Source of the DNA: Neisseria sicca
GTDB lineage: Bacteria; Pseudomonadota; Gammaproteobacteria; Burkholderiales; Neisseriaceae
Direction of reading: 5' to 3'
DNA: 64,000 bases
Assembly: GCF_003044565.1 (NCBI RefSeq)
Contig: NZ_POXG01000002.1
Span: forward strand, 1 to 64,000
A program made the position numbers and the translations under genes. The notes beneath the pieces are model-generated. The model was not told the origin of the DNA. It worked only from the letters and a program-made list of their open reading frames with translations, and did no database searches. Below, piece after piece: positions 50,168 through 58,077 of the stretch. Position 1 is the first letter of the stretch; every line of letters begins with the position of its first letter.

Positions 50168-50578
50168 CTATTTCACAAACTTCAACACCTTGCCGGATTT
50201 TGCCGCCGCATCGGTTTCTTGTTTGCTTTCAGTTTCCTGTTCCGGTTGTTCTTTATCGGAAGGTTCATAAGGTTCGACTTCGAATCCCATGCCTTCGCCG
50301 CTTTCTCGGGCAAACAGGCTGATAACGTGTCCGACCGGAATCCAAATATCGTGCGCTACGCCACCAAACCGAGCCGAGAAGCTGATCCAATCGTTGTCGA
50401 TATTCAGATTATGGCTGGCAGTCGGTCCGATATTGAGGACAATCTCATTTTCACGAACATACTGCATGGGAACGCGGGTATGTTCGTTTACCCATGCGAC
50501 AATGTGCGGCGTTTCATTGTTGTCTGTACACCATTCGTACAAAGCTCGAATCAGATAAGGCTTGGTAGATGTCGTCAT
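50168..50578 (-). CDS. sspB: ClpXP adaptor, stringent starvation protein B
   Basis: A 136-aa adaptor that delivers ssrA-tagged proteins to ClpXP. The substrate-binding domain is clear: KPYLIRALYEWCTDNNETPHIVAW, NIGPTASHNLNIDNDWISFSARFGG and IWIPVGHVISLFARE. An acidic flexible linker (residues 100-125) and the short C-terminal GKVLKFVK, the ClpX-docking peptide, complete it. 18 bases downstream of sspA, in one operon. Confidence 0.95.
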   Translation of the reverse strand: MTTSTKPYLIRALYEWCTDNNETPHIVAWVNEHTRVPMQYVRENEIVLNIGPTASHNLNIDNDWISFSARFGGVAHDIWIPVGHVISLFARESGEGMGFEVEPYEPSDKEQPEQETESKQETDAAAKSGKVLKFVK

Positions 50579-50596
50579 GATGAATCCTTTCGGCCT

Positions 50597-51202
50597 TTAA
50601 CGGCGCATTGCCTTCTCAGCTGGGGTCATTGCCTCAATGAAGGCTTCGCGTTGGAAGATACGTTCGGCATATTTCAGCAACGGTGCGGCGGATTTGCCGA
50701 GTTTGATGTCGTAATGGTCGAGACGCCACAGCAACGGAGACAGCGCCACGTCAATCATTGAGAAATCATCGCCGAGAATGTATTTGTTTTTGGTGAACGC
50801 AGGCGCAAGCATGGTCAGACCGTTGCCGATGGCTTCGCGCGCTTTCGCCATTTCTTTATTGGTGGAATTTGGGTTTTCCAATACATGCACCAAGCTGAAC
50901 AGCTCTTTCTCCATACGGAACAAAACCAATCGTCCGCGACCGCGCATGACGGGGTCGCCGGGCATCAGCTGCGGATGTGGGAAACGTTCGTCTATGTATT
51001 CATTGATGATATTGGATTCATAGAGGATCAAATCACGTTCAACCAAAACGGGAACTTGGTTATACGGATTCATTACGGCAAGATCTTCGGGCTTATTGAA
51101 AATATCAACGTCTTTGATTTCAAAATCCATGCCTTTTTCGTATAGGACGAAGCGACAGCGTTGGCTGAACGGGCATGTAATGCCTGAATATAATATCATC
51201 AT
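50597..51202 (-). CDS. sspA: Stringent starvation protein A
   Basis: A 201-aa RNA polymerase-associated protein with a glutathione transferase fold but no such activity in known members. The thioredoxin-like N-terminal domain reads YSGITCPFSQRCRFVLYEKGMDFEIKDVDI, with NQVPVLVERDLILYESNIINEYIDERFPHP; the helical C-terminal domain contains FSMIDVALSPLLWRLDHY. ATG 9 bases after AGGAGC. First gene of sspA-sspB. Confidence 0.95.
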   Translation of the reverse strand: MMILYSGITCPFSQRCRFVLYEKGMDFEIKDVDIFNKPEDLAVMNPYNQVPVLVERDLILYESNIINEYIDERFPHPQLMPGDPVMRGRGRLVLFRMEKELFSLVHVLENPNSTNKEMAKAREAIGNGLTMLAPAFTKNKYILGDDFSMIDVALSPLLWRLDHYDIKLGKSAAPLLKYAERIFQREAFIEAMTPAEKAMRR

Positions 51203-51596
51203 GGTATTGGGCTCCTATAAGCATCCCAGACAATCCACTGCCTGAAATTGCAGAATAAAACAATCGCAAAATTATACTCGATTGTATCTAACAATTCCAC
51301 AAAAAGCGTATATCCTTTTGTTTATCAAAATATTTTTAGTAAAATTTAAAATCCTAAAAAATGATGGATAAACTCGGATTTTTTGCTTTTCTGATGTATC
51401 TCGATTTTTATAGCGGGTTTGAATGGAAGCAGGACAAAGCCGCCTCTCCTTCTGTTTAGAGGGAAAAAAATCAGCAGCTTTACCCCCCGCCAACTTACTC
51501 CCCAAAGACATAAAAAGGTCGTCTGAAAACGAGTTTGGCATGCTTCGTTACACTTGCCATATCGTTTTCAGACGACCTTTCATTTGTTTTGACTCT
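51203..51596. other. Intergenic region upstream of sspA
   Basis: AT-rich (51260-51410) with the likely sspA promoter, then the inverted DUS terminator of the acyltransferase gene. No gene or structured RNA that I can support. Confidence 0.5.
51512..51581 (-). terminator. Inverted DUS pair after the acyltransferase gene
   Basis: AAAAGGTCGTCTGAAAACGA and TCGTTTTCAGACGACCTTT across a 30-base loop. Confidence 0.7.
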
Positions 51597-52346
51597 TCAG
51601 TCCAATTCTTTCAATTTCCGGCTCAAGATGCCGTGTACTTCCTGCGCCGTTTCATAGCGGTCTTCTTTAGCGGGAACCGGCTCCAGGAAATGCAGCTCCA
51701 CTTTACTGGAAGGCTGGCTGATAATCATGCAGATGGATTGCCACAAGCTGGTATCGCCCACATAAGCCGCCTGAAGGTTCGGACTTGTGCCGTCGGGATT
51801 GGGGTAGCGGCAGAGCATGGGGATAATGGGAACGCCTGCATCGTAGGCAGTTTGGAAAAAGCTGGGTTTGAACGGGAGGATTTCGTAACCTTCCGTACTC
51901 GTTCCTTCAGGAAAAATAGTCACGGTATCGCCGTTTTTGAGGGCTTCGGTTACGGTAGCGATTTTGGCGGTATTGCCTTTGGTGCCTTTATTGCGTGAAA
52001 CGTAAACGGTTTGCGCCTGCGTGGCGAGATAGCCGACCACCGGCCATTTGGCGACATCGTCTTTTGCCACAAAGCGACCCGGAAATGCGCCGTTGACCGC
52101 CATGATGTCTAGCCAAGAGATATGGTTGCTGATTAACAACTGCGCCTGCCCTTCCTGAGGCAACGTACCGAAGGTTTCCAGCTTCATGCCGCATGAAGCG
52201 AGGACGCGCAGCGACCAGATTTGAATGGCACGCAGTTTGCGCCGTTTGCTGTAAAAAGGAAACAGGAAGAACATTTCCGCCATACCGTAAAGCAGGCAGA
52301 AGCCGATACAGAGCAGGCGGAAAGTAAAACGTAGTTTGGCAATCAT
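51597..52346 (-). CDS. 1-acyl-glycerol-3-phosphate acyltransferase family (PlsC/OlsA-like)
   Basis: A 249-aa membrane acyltransferase. N-terminal membrane segment (residues 8-28), the catalytic HISWLD (HX4D), the acceptor-site FVAKDDVAKWPVVG, FPEGTS and the P-motif VPIIPMLCRY. It could acylate lysophosphatidic acid, or, because an OlsB-like gene lies next to it in the same direction, lyso-ornithine lipid. The sequence alone does not decide between these. Confidence 0.88.
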   Translation of the reverse strand: MIAKLRFTFRLLCIGFCLLYGMAEMFFLFPFYSKRRKLRAIQIWSLRVLASCGMKLETFGTLPQEGQAQLLISNHISWLDIMAVNGAFPGRFVAKDDVAKWPVVGYLATQAQTVYVSRNKGTKGNTAKIATVTEALKNGDTVTIFPEGTSTEGYEILPFKPSFFQTAYDAGVPIIPMLCRYPNPDGTSPNLQAAYVGDTSLWQSICMIISQPSSKVELHFLEPVPAKEDRYETAQEVHGILSRKLKELD

Positions 52347-52412
52347 AAGGTTGTGGTGTGTGTATATTGGTATAGGGTGAAATTGCTAAAAATTGTTGAT
52401 TTCACAATAGTT

Positions 52413-52446
52413 GAGGTCGTCTGAAAAGGTTTTCAGACGACCTTTT
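52413..52446 (-). terminator. Inverted DUS pair after the OlsB-like gene
   Basis: AGGTCGTCTGAAAA and TTTTCAGACGACCT almost without loop, in the 105-base gap before the PlsC-like gene. Confidence 0.75.
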
Positions 52447-52451
52447 AGTCT

Positions 52452-53201
52452 TTATAGTCTGGGGGCAAAACGCTGAAGGTAACGGTCTGCCAGACGGGTA
52501 ATGTCCATCATGATAAGCACGTCGGCGCAGTTGAACGCTTCATCGACACAAGGCTCGCCGCAAAACCATGCGCCTGCGTTGAGGTAACCTTTAATCAGCG
52601 GCGGAACATCCGGTTTGTCCGACGGGGTGATTTTGTCCCACTTGAGTGGATTGAGCGGCTTGACGCACCATTTTTCAGGCGCGAGGTATTTGGATTTCAG
52701 GGCATGATACAGACCCGCCGCATCGCTGCCGCCGTCGTGCATATCAATGCTGCCGCAGCCTATCATGAAGCGCAGGTTTTCGTCTTTCATGAATTTGACC
52801 AAACCCGACCACAAAAGCATGACCAAACCGCCGTTGCGGTAGTCGGGATGGGTGCAGGCGCGACCTAGTTCGACGGTTTGCGGCAAAATGTCTTTCAAAG
52901 GGGACAAGTCAAATTCATGTTCGCTATACCAGCCGCCGACTTTTTTGGCGGTTTCTTCGGTAATCAGGCGGTAGCAGCCGATGACGTCTCCAGTTGCGTC
53001 GTCAAAAGCCAAAAGGTGGTGGCAATGTTCGTCGTAAGGATCGACATCGCGACCGTCGTCGCTTTCGATTTCTGCACCCAGCTCTTGGGCGAATACTTGA
53101 TAACGCAAGCGTTGTGCTGCTTCAATTTCCGCCTGCGTTTCCGCAAGGCGCACGCTCAGACCGATTTTGGGGCCGGTTTGGTTGAAACGGCTTTGGGACA
53201 T
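52452..53201 (-). CDS. OlsB-like GNAT N-acyltransferase
   Basis: A 249-aa protein of the acetyltransferase-5/OlsB family, which in known members joins a 3-hydroxy fatty acid from acyl carrier protein to ornithine. Pattern: RLRYQVFAQELGAE near residue 35, YDEHCHHLLAFDDATGDVIGCYRL, ELGRACTHPDYRNGGLVMLLWSGL (acyl-carrier-side loop) and MIGCGSIDMHD. The ATG at MSQSRFN follows CAGGAAAATTC; the frame upstream has no better start. Together with the downstream PlsC-like gene it forms an OlsB/OlsA-like pair. Confidence 0.8.
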   Translation of the reverse strand: MSQSRFNQTGPKIGLSVRLAETQAEIEAAQRLRYQVFAQELGAEIESDDGRDVDPYDEHCHHLLAFDDATGDVIGCYRLITEETAKKVGGWYSEHEFDLSPLKDILPQTVELGRACTHPDYRNGGLVMLLWSGLVKFMKDENLRFMIGCGSIDMHDGGSDAAGLYHALKSKYLAPEKWCVKPLNPLKWDKITPSDKPDVPPLIKGYLNAGAWFCGEPCVDEAFNCADVLIMMDITRLADRYLQRFAPRL

Positions 53202-53446
53202 GAATTTTCCTGTCTTATACATTGGATAATCGATTTTCGATTATAGCGGATATAGGACGGAATTTATATTGAGTTCGGACAAGTGCAGCAAATTAGGGAT
53301 GAAATGTCTATGCATAAAGAATTTTTTACAACAGAATGGGTATGGCTGTTTTCAGACGACCCCTCCCCTACTTTGAAAACGTCTTGCATCCCCTTTTCCC
53401 AAACTTACTCTAAAAGTCTAAGGTCATCTAAAAATCCTACCCACTC

Positions 53447-53481
53447 AAAAACAAACCGCCCTTTCAGGCGGTTTGTTTTCA
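53447..53481 (-). terminator. Terminator of the repeat lipoprotein gene
   Basis: AAAACAAACCGCC and GGCGGTTTGTTTT, a 13-bp stem with a 6-base loop. No DUS involved. Confidence 0.88.
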
Positions 53482-53495
53482 GCTTAAACAGACGG

Positions 53496-55466
53496 TTATT
53501 GTTTTTTACCGCCGAATACACCAAAGGCATTGTCACTCAAAGAACCGTTGTTGCCTGGTGTCTTATTGTAACTGTAACGCCCCGCCATTTCGGCTGCTTT
53601 GTCGCCATAGAATCCGCCGGATATAGAACCTTCGACACCGGAATTCCACTTGCCGTTAAAGCTGCTGCCTGAAATACCTGCGGTAAAGGCTTTTTCACCC
53701 ATATATCGGTTATCGCCACTATTGATTTTACCTGCGATGGTTTTTGCATCAAAATCAACATCGGCGGTAAATGAACCGGTGGTACGATAGGTGTTGCCGG
53801 CACCCACCCAGTTTTCCTTATCATCTAAGTTGCGGGCACGGAAATTCAACACATCGCCGGCATATTTGGCAGTACCGGACGGCAGAGAAGCACTCATTTC
53901 ACCCTGAACAAACAAGGAGTAAGCATTATCGGCAAGTTTTGCCGCACCGAAGACAACATTGCTCAAATTGCCTGAAGCAACAAACGACTTATAGTCTGAG
54001 CCCAATTCAGTTTGATGGAGCTTGTTGGTAACAGGTGCCAAAGCGATTGCCGTACCGTTGATAATGACTTTGGTCAAGTCCGCGATATTCGATAAGAAGT
54101 ATTGCTCGCCTGTTTCGCCTTTTTTCAATTCGGCTGCAGCGGCATCAACTTTAGGCTGAGTTACAGGCGCATCAGGTTTGGCAACCGGCGCATCAGGCTG
54201 TCCGCCTGCTTGAGCTGCTGCATCTCGGCGTTTTGCACCAAACACACCGCGCGCCACTACGTCTTCATCACGTTGGTTTTTGCCTGCCGCACTATATGTA
54301 CCGGCAAGTTGGTCTGCCTTCGCGCCAAAGAATCCGCCTTGCATCGTACCTTGCTTGTTGGAGAAGGTGTTGCCGTGCAAATCGCCATTGAAAGACAGAT
54401 TTTCCGCCATATCGCGCGCATTGGATTTGACGACACCTGCAATCCTGTTGCCACCGCTACCACCGCCAACCGTTTGATCGGAATAGCGGTTGATGCCGAC
54501 ATTGATGGTTTTTTGGTCGAAATTGACTTTTGCGGTAACATCGGTTGCTCTGGCGGCAGGATACAGGTTTTCCAATTTAGATGCAGAGCTTGTATCAGGA
54601 AGCTCGTTTAACAAGCTGGTATTGACCGGCAATCCGTTTGCAAAATGCAAACCGATACCTTTATAAGTAGCTTCGCCTTTTTGAGCGGCAACAGTATCGC
54701 TTCCGGTAGGAGTACCTTGTACAAATAAAGCTTGTTTGAAATCACGCAGGTTGGTTACATCGGCAACACCGCCGTAACGAACGTCAGGCAGCAGGTCGCC
54801 GCTGTGTACCGCATATTGTGCTGCATCGGCTTTACCGCCGTTCGTACTTCTTTCGCCCAACGTGAACTCACCTGCTTTAACGTCTTTGGTATTAATGGCG
54901 ACACCATCAAGTACGACGCTGTTTTTATCCGAGGCAGTCGGAGCTTCGGTTTTTGCATATTCCAAATCGCCGGTTTCACGTTTTTTCGCTACCAAGACAC
55001 CGCCATCCAAAGCCTTGCCCATTACTTTGCCTTCGCCGCCAAAACCTTGACCTGAATTGGCCTCATTGGCTTTCTTAGCTTCTTCGGCTTTCTTGGCTTC
55101 TTCAGCTTTCTTGGCTTCTTCAGCTTTCTTGGCTTCTTCAGCTTTCTTGGCTTCTTCAGCTTTCTTGGCTTCTTCAGCTTTCTTGGCTTCTTCAGCTTTC
55201 TTGGCTTCTTCAGCTTTCTTGGCTTCTTCAGCTTTCTTGGCTTCTTCAGCTTTCTTGGCTTCTTCAGCTTTCTTGGCTTCTTCAGCTTTCTTAGCGTCTT
55301 CAGTTTGTTTTGAATCACCTCCTCCGCCCGAGCCGGAATTATTGCCCGGCTGTTGCGGGGTCGGTGCAGGCTGTGCAGATGGCGTGCCACCACCGCTTGA
55401 ACCGCATGCACTCAATGCGATACTGCAGGCAATCGCCAACATACTTAATTTAAATGATTCCTTCAT
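53496..55466 (-). CDS. Surface lipoprotein with KKAEEA helix and two TbpB/NHBA-like barrels
   Basis: A 656-aa lipoprotein: lipobox LSAC (Cys21), a Pro/Gly-rich linker, then about 13 exact six-residue units KKAEEA (last one KKANEA), which should form a charged single alpha-helix standing off the surface. Two beta-barrel domains follow. The first ends with QGGFFGAKADQLAGTYS and GVFGAKRR, and the second with SGGFYGDKAAEMAGRYS and GVFGGKK, the ending typical of TbpB, HpuA and NHBA barrels, which are carried to the surface by Slam. It stands next to hemO, so haem or haemoprotein binding is a fair guess. ATG after CAGGAG. Confidence 0.85.
   Translation of the reverse strand: MKESFKLSMLAIACSIALSACGSSGGGTPSAQPAPTPQQPGNNSGSGGGGDSKQTEDAKKAEEAKKAEEAKKAEEAKKAEEAKKAEEAKKAEEAKKAEEAKKAEEAKKAEEAKKAEEAKKAEEAKKAEEAKKANEANSGQGFGGEGKVMGKALDGGVLVAKKRETGDLEYAKTEAPTASDKNSVVLDGVAINTKDVKAGEFTLGERSTNGGKADAAQYAVHSGDLLPDVRYGGVADVTNLRDFKQALFVQGTPTGSDTVAAQKGEATYKGIGLHFANGLPVNTSLLNELPDTSSASKLENLYPAARATDVTAKVNFDQKTINVGINRYSDQTVGGGSGGNRIAGVVKSNARDMAENLSFNGDLHGNTFSNKQGTMQGGFFGAKADQLAGTYSAAGKNQRDEDVVARGVFGAKRRDAAAQAGGQPDAPVAKPDAPVTQPKVDAAAAELKKGETGEQYFLSNIADLTKVIINGTAIALAPVTNKLHQTELGSDYKSFVASGNLSNVVFGAAKLADNAYSLFVQGEMSASLPSGTAKYAGDVLNFRARNLDDKENWVGAGNTYRTTGSFTADVDFDAKTIAGKINSGDNRYMGEKAFTAGISGSSFNGKWNSGVEGSISGGFYGDKAAEMAGRYSYNKTPGNNGSLSDNAFGVFGGKKQ
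55070..55305 (-). repeat. In-frame tandem 18-bp repeat (KKAEEA codons)
   Basis: The 18-base unit containing TTCTTCAGCTTTCTTGGC recurs 13 times with period 18. Inner copies are identical, and the outermost carry single changes (CTTAGC, TTCGGC). Slippage would change helix length without breaking the frame. Confidence 0.95.
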
Positions 55467-55598
55467 GGTCAAACTCCTGAATGTGACAATAGCATTTTGG
55501 AATGATGCTGATAAAATATTTGATAATTATTTACATCAAACCAATTAAAATATACCGCAAATGCGGATAACCAAACGGTACTAAACTTGCATCAGTAT

Positions 55599-55658
55599 GA
55601 AGGTCGTCTGAAAACAGAATTTATGAATCCGTGCATACAGATGTGTTTCAGACGACCT
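55599..55658 (-). terminator. Inverted DUS pair after hemO
   Basis: AAGGTCGTCTGAAAACA and TGTTTCAGACGACCT with a long loop, between hemO and the lipoprotein gene. Confidence 0.65.
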
Positions 55659-55678
55659 CTACTTATATCGTCAAACCA

Positions 55679-56302
55679 TTAATGACGATGCGGAACAAAG
55701 CCTTCCGGAGCTTCCGCACCTGCAGGCAGGTCAAATGTTTCGCGCAGAACGACTTTATAGAACGCAAATGCATCTTTTGCGCCTTGAATCGCTTCGGCTT
55801 CAGCTTCAGGGCTTAAACCCAAAGCATTCAGATGCTCGACAAAGGCACGCCAATGTTTGCCGCGGCCGTTCGGATGGGGAGCGAGGTGGCGCGCGCCGTG
55901 TTCGCCGGTGTAATCCAGCTTTTGCGCGTGTTTAAACAAAAATGCTGCGCCCAAATTGGAACCTTCGGCGCAATACAGCCAACCGATGGCTTTGTTGCCG
56001 GTTTCGTGCGGCAGCGGTTTGCCGTATTCGTAAGGTTTGTCGCCCAAATCCGCCAAGTCTTGCGTTACCGCGTCGTAACGCGCCATGTATTCCAGCTCGG
56101 GAATGGCTTTGTTCAACTCCGGGTCTTTATAGATATGATCGACCGCTTTGTGGAACACGGATTGCAGTTTCAAAAATTTGATGTAGTTCTCTTTGTTGGT
56201 AAACGGCTCGACAGACATAACCAAGTTGTCCACGCTGTCGTGAACGGTGGTGGTTTGCTCTTTCAGACGTTTGGCAAAAGTCAGCTCTTGTGTTTCGCTC
56301 AT
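55679..56302 (-). CDS. hemO: Heme oxygenase
   Basis: A 207-aa enzyme that opens haem to biliverdin, CO and iron, used for iron from host haem. N-terminal LTFAKRLKEQTTTVHDSVDNLVMS holds the likely proximal His21. The distal helix IGWLYCAEGSNLGAAFLFKHAQKL has the Gly-rich kink. The C-terminal PEGFVPHRH matches neisserial HemO. ATG after AAAGGATATTCAC. In meningococci the neighbour is hmbR; here it is the repeat lipoprotein instead. Confidence 0.96.
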   Translation of the reverse strand: MSETQELTFAKRLKEQTTTVHDSVDNLVMSVEPFTNKENYIKFLKLQSVFHKAVDHIYKDPELNKAIPELEYMARYDAVTQDLADLGDKPYEYGKPLPHETGNKAIGWLYCAEGSNLGAAFLFKHAQKLDYTGEHGARHLAPHPNGRGKHWRAFVEHLNALGLSPEAEAEAIQGAKDAFAFYKVVLRETFDLPAGAEAPEGFVPHRH

Positions 56303-56528
56303 GTGAATATCCTTTGATAATCTACAAAATTCAATGAATGTTTTAATAAAACCCGCACAGCGGGTTTTCAGACGACCTCAAATGAAGACCGCCCCGAATC
56401 AATAAAAAATTAACTGATGAAAAATCTGTATCTAGAAATGGAAATTAAGATACTTCGACATTGACTCGTTTACAAACGAAGATTGTCATATTACAAAACA
56501 ATTTAGGAATATATATCATTTCTATTAC

Positions 56529-56553
56529 AATAGCAAGAATTTAACTTGCTATT
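56529..56553. promoter_or_regulatory. Perfect 9-7-9 palindrome
   Basis: AATAGCAAG-AATTTAA-CTTGCTATT. Symmetry and AT-rich spacer suit a dimeric repressor site or a hairpin. It lies between hemO and pqiA. Confidence 0.45.
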
Positions 56554-56600
56554 ATTTACATAAACCTGTTGTTTCTACATATTTGCAACAAATATGACAA

Positions 56601-56631
56601 AGGGTCGTCTGAAAGCGTTTCAGACGACCTC
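56601..56631. terminator. Inverted DUS pair with short loop
   Basis: AGGGTCGTCTGAAAG and CGTTTCAGACGACCT. It lies between divergent genes, so it is not at the end of a known transcript. Confidence 0.5.
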
Positions 56632-56766
56632 AATTTGATTACAAACAATACTATTTATATAGTCATAATTCGTTTTCCAGACACTATCTCCCCCATATGT
56701 AAGCAATTTGGGCTATCCCTATGTTTTCCTTTATAATACCTGCCTCTTTGACCTCTTCCCTCCTCC

Positions 56767-58077
56767 ATGAAACCGATTCCTAGCTATACGCGCTGGTGGC
56801 GTTATAAATCCTACCTACCCGACGCATCGCTGCCGGCGCATACGGTGGATTGCCCGGACTGCGGCAACCGCATGGATATTCCGCGCCTGCGGCAGGGGCA
56901 GGAAGCGCATTGTCCGGTGTGCAATCATGAAGTGGTCGAGGTGGAAAACAATCCTTATGTTGCCCCGCTGGCTTACGCGACGACTTCGCTGATTTTGATG
57001 GCGTTTGCGTACAGCATGGTTTATATCCGCGTGGAACTCTTCGGCGTAACATCCGTCCTGTCGCTGCCGGAAATGATGCGGCTTTTGATTTATCAGGATT
57101 ACGGTTTTCTGGCGGAAGTGATGTTTGTCCTCACTTTTGGCGCGCCGGTATTGTTTTTGCTGCTCTGCCTCTATGTTTATACTGCGCTGGTGCGCGAGCG
57201 GGCGTATCCTGCACTGCGGTTTGCGACGCGGGTTTTGGTCAGGCTGCGCCATGCGATTATGGTGGATGTGTTTTTTATTTCCACTTTGGTGGCGTATATC
57301 AAGCTCTCGTCTGTGGCGGCGGTAGAATTCGGCTCGGCGTTTTATTTGATGTTTGCGCTGTCAGTCATGCTGATTCGGACTTCGGTCTCGATTCCGCAGC
57401 ATTGGGTTTATTATAAAATCCACAGACTGACGGGCGGGGATGCGGTGCAAACGGCATCTGACGACAAAACTTGTTGCAGCCGTTGCCTGTATTTCCGCGA
57501 TAAAGACGAGCAGCCTTGCGAGGTCTGCGGTGCGGATTTGTATTGCCGCCGTCCGAAAAGCCTGAGCATTTCGCTGGCGTTTTTGATTGCGGCGTTTATC
57601 CTGTATTTCCCTGCGAATATTCTGCCGATTATGATTTCGTCGAACCCTACCGCGCTGGAGGTCAATACGATTTTCAACGGCATTGTGTATATGTGGAACG
57701 ACGGCGACAGGCTGATTGCGGTGATTATTTTCAGCGCGAGTATTTTGGTGCCGGTATTGAAGATTATCGCGATGGCGGTTTTGATTGCATCCGCTTATTT
57801 CAAACCGCCGATGAGCGCACCAAAAATGTCGGTGCTTTACCGGATTACCGAATCCATCGGCCGCTGGTCGATGATTGATATTTTTGTGATTATTATTTTG
57901 ATGAGCTCGTTCCACACCAACATGGCGCGCGTCGTCCCCGGCGGGGCGGCGGTTTATTTCTGCCTGGTGGTGGTATTGACCATGCTGTCTGCCTATTATT
58001 TCGACCCCCGCCTGATTTGGGACAGACACCAGCAGCTTTCAGACGACCCCGATTCCGACGATAACCAGAAACAATGA
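56767..58077 (+). CDS. pqiA: PqiA, paraquat-inducible membrane protein A
   Basis: A 436-aa inner membrane protein of the PqiABC lipid-transport/envelope system. Two PqiA domains, each opened by a zinc-ribbon-like Cys pattern: CPDCGNRMDIPRLRQGQEAHCPVC (residue 24 on) and CCSRCLYF...QPCEVCG (about residue 235). About eight membrane segments. Its stop overlaps the pqiB start (ATGA). First gene of pqiABC. Confidence 0.94.
   Translation: MKPIPSYTRWWRYKSYLPDASLPAHTVDCPDCGNRMDIPRLRQGQEAHCPVCNHEVVEVENNPYVAPLAYATTSLILMAFAYSMVYIRVELFGVTSVLSLPEMMRLLIYQDYGFLAEVMFVLTFGAPVLFLLLCLYVYTALVRERAYPALRFATRVLVRLRHAIMVDVFFISTLVAYIKLSSVAAVEFGSAFYLMFALSVMLIRTSVSIPQHWVYYKIHRLTGGDAVQTASDDKTCCSRCLYFRDKDEQPCEVCGADLYCRRPKSLSISLAFLIAAFILYFPANILPIMISSNPTALEVNTIFNGIVYMWNDGDRLIAVIIFSASILVPVLKIIAMAVLIASAYFKPPMSAPKMSVLYRITESIGRWSMIDIFVIIILMSSFHTNMARVVPGGAAVYFCLVVVLTMLSAYYFDPRLIWDRHQQLSDDPDSDDNQKQ

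Larger units (their letters stand above)
56303..56766. other. Intergenic region between divergent hemO and pqiA
   Basis: AT-rich. It contains a DUS at 56368-56379, the inverted DUS pair at 56601-56631 and a 25-bp palindrome at 56529-56553. I do not find a convincing Fur box by eye. Confidence 0.55.

Noticed and set aside
51272..51541. 89-codon open frame upstream of sspA
   Set aside because: It lies in an AT-rich spacer, starts inside a DUS, and has no coding character or neighbour support.
55070..55305. Regular 18-bp repeat considered as a CRISPR array
   Set aside because: The repeats abut with no spacers and encode KKAEEA inside a lipoprotein gene.
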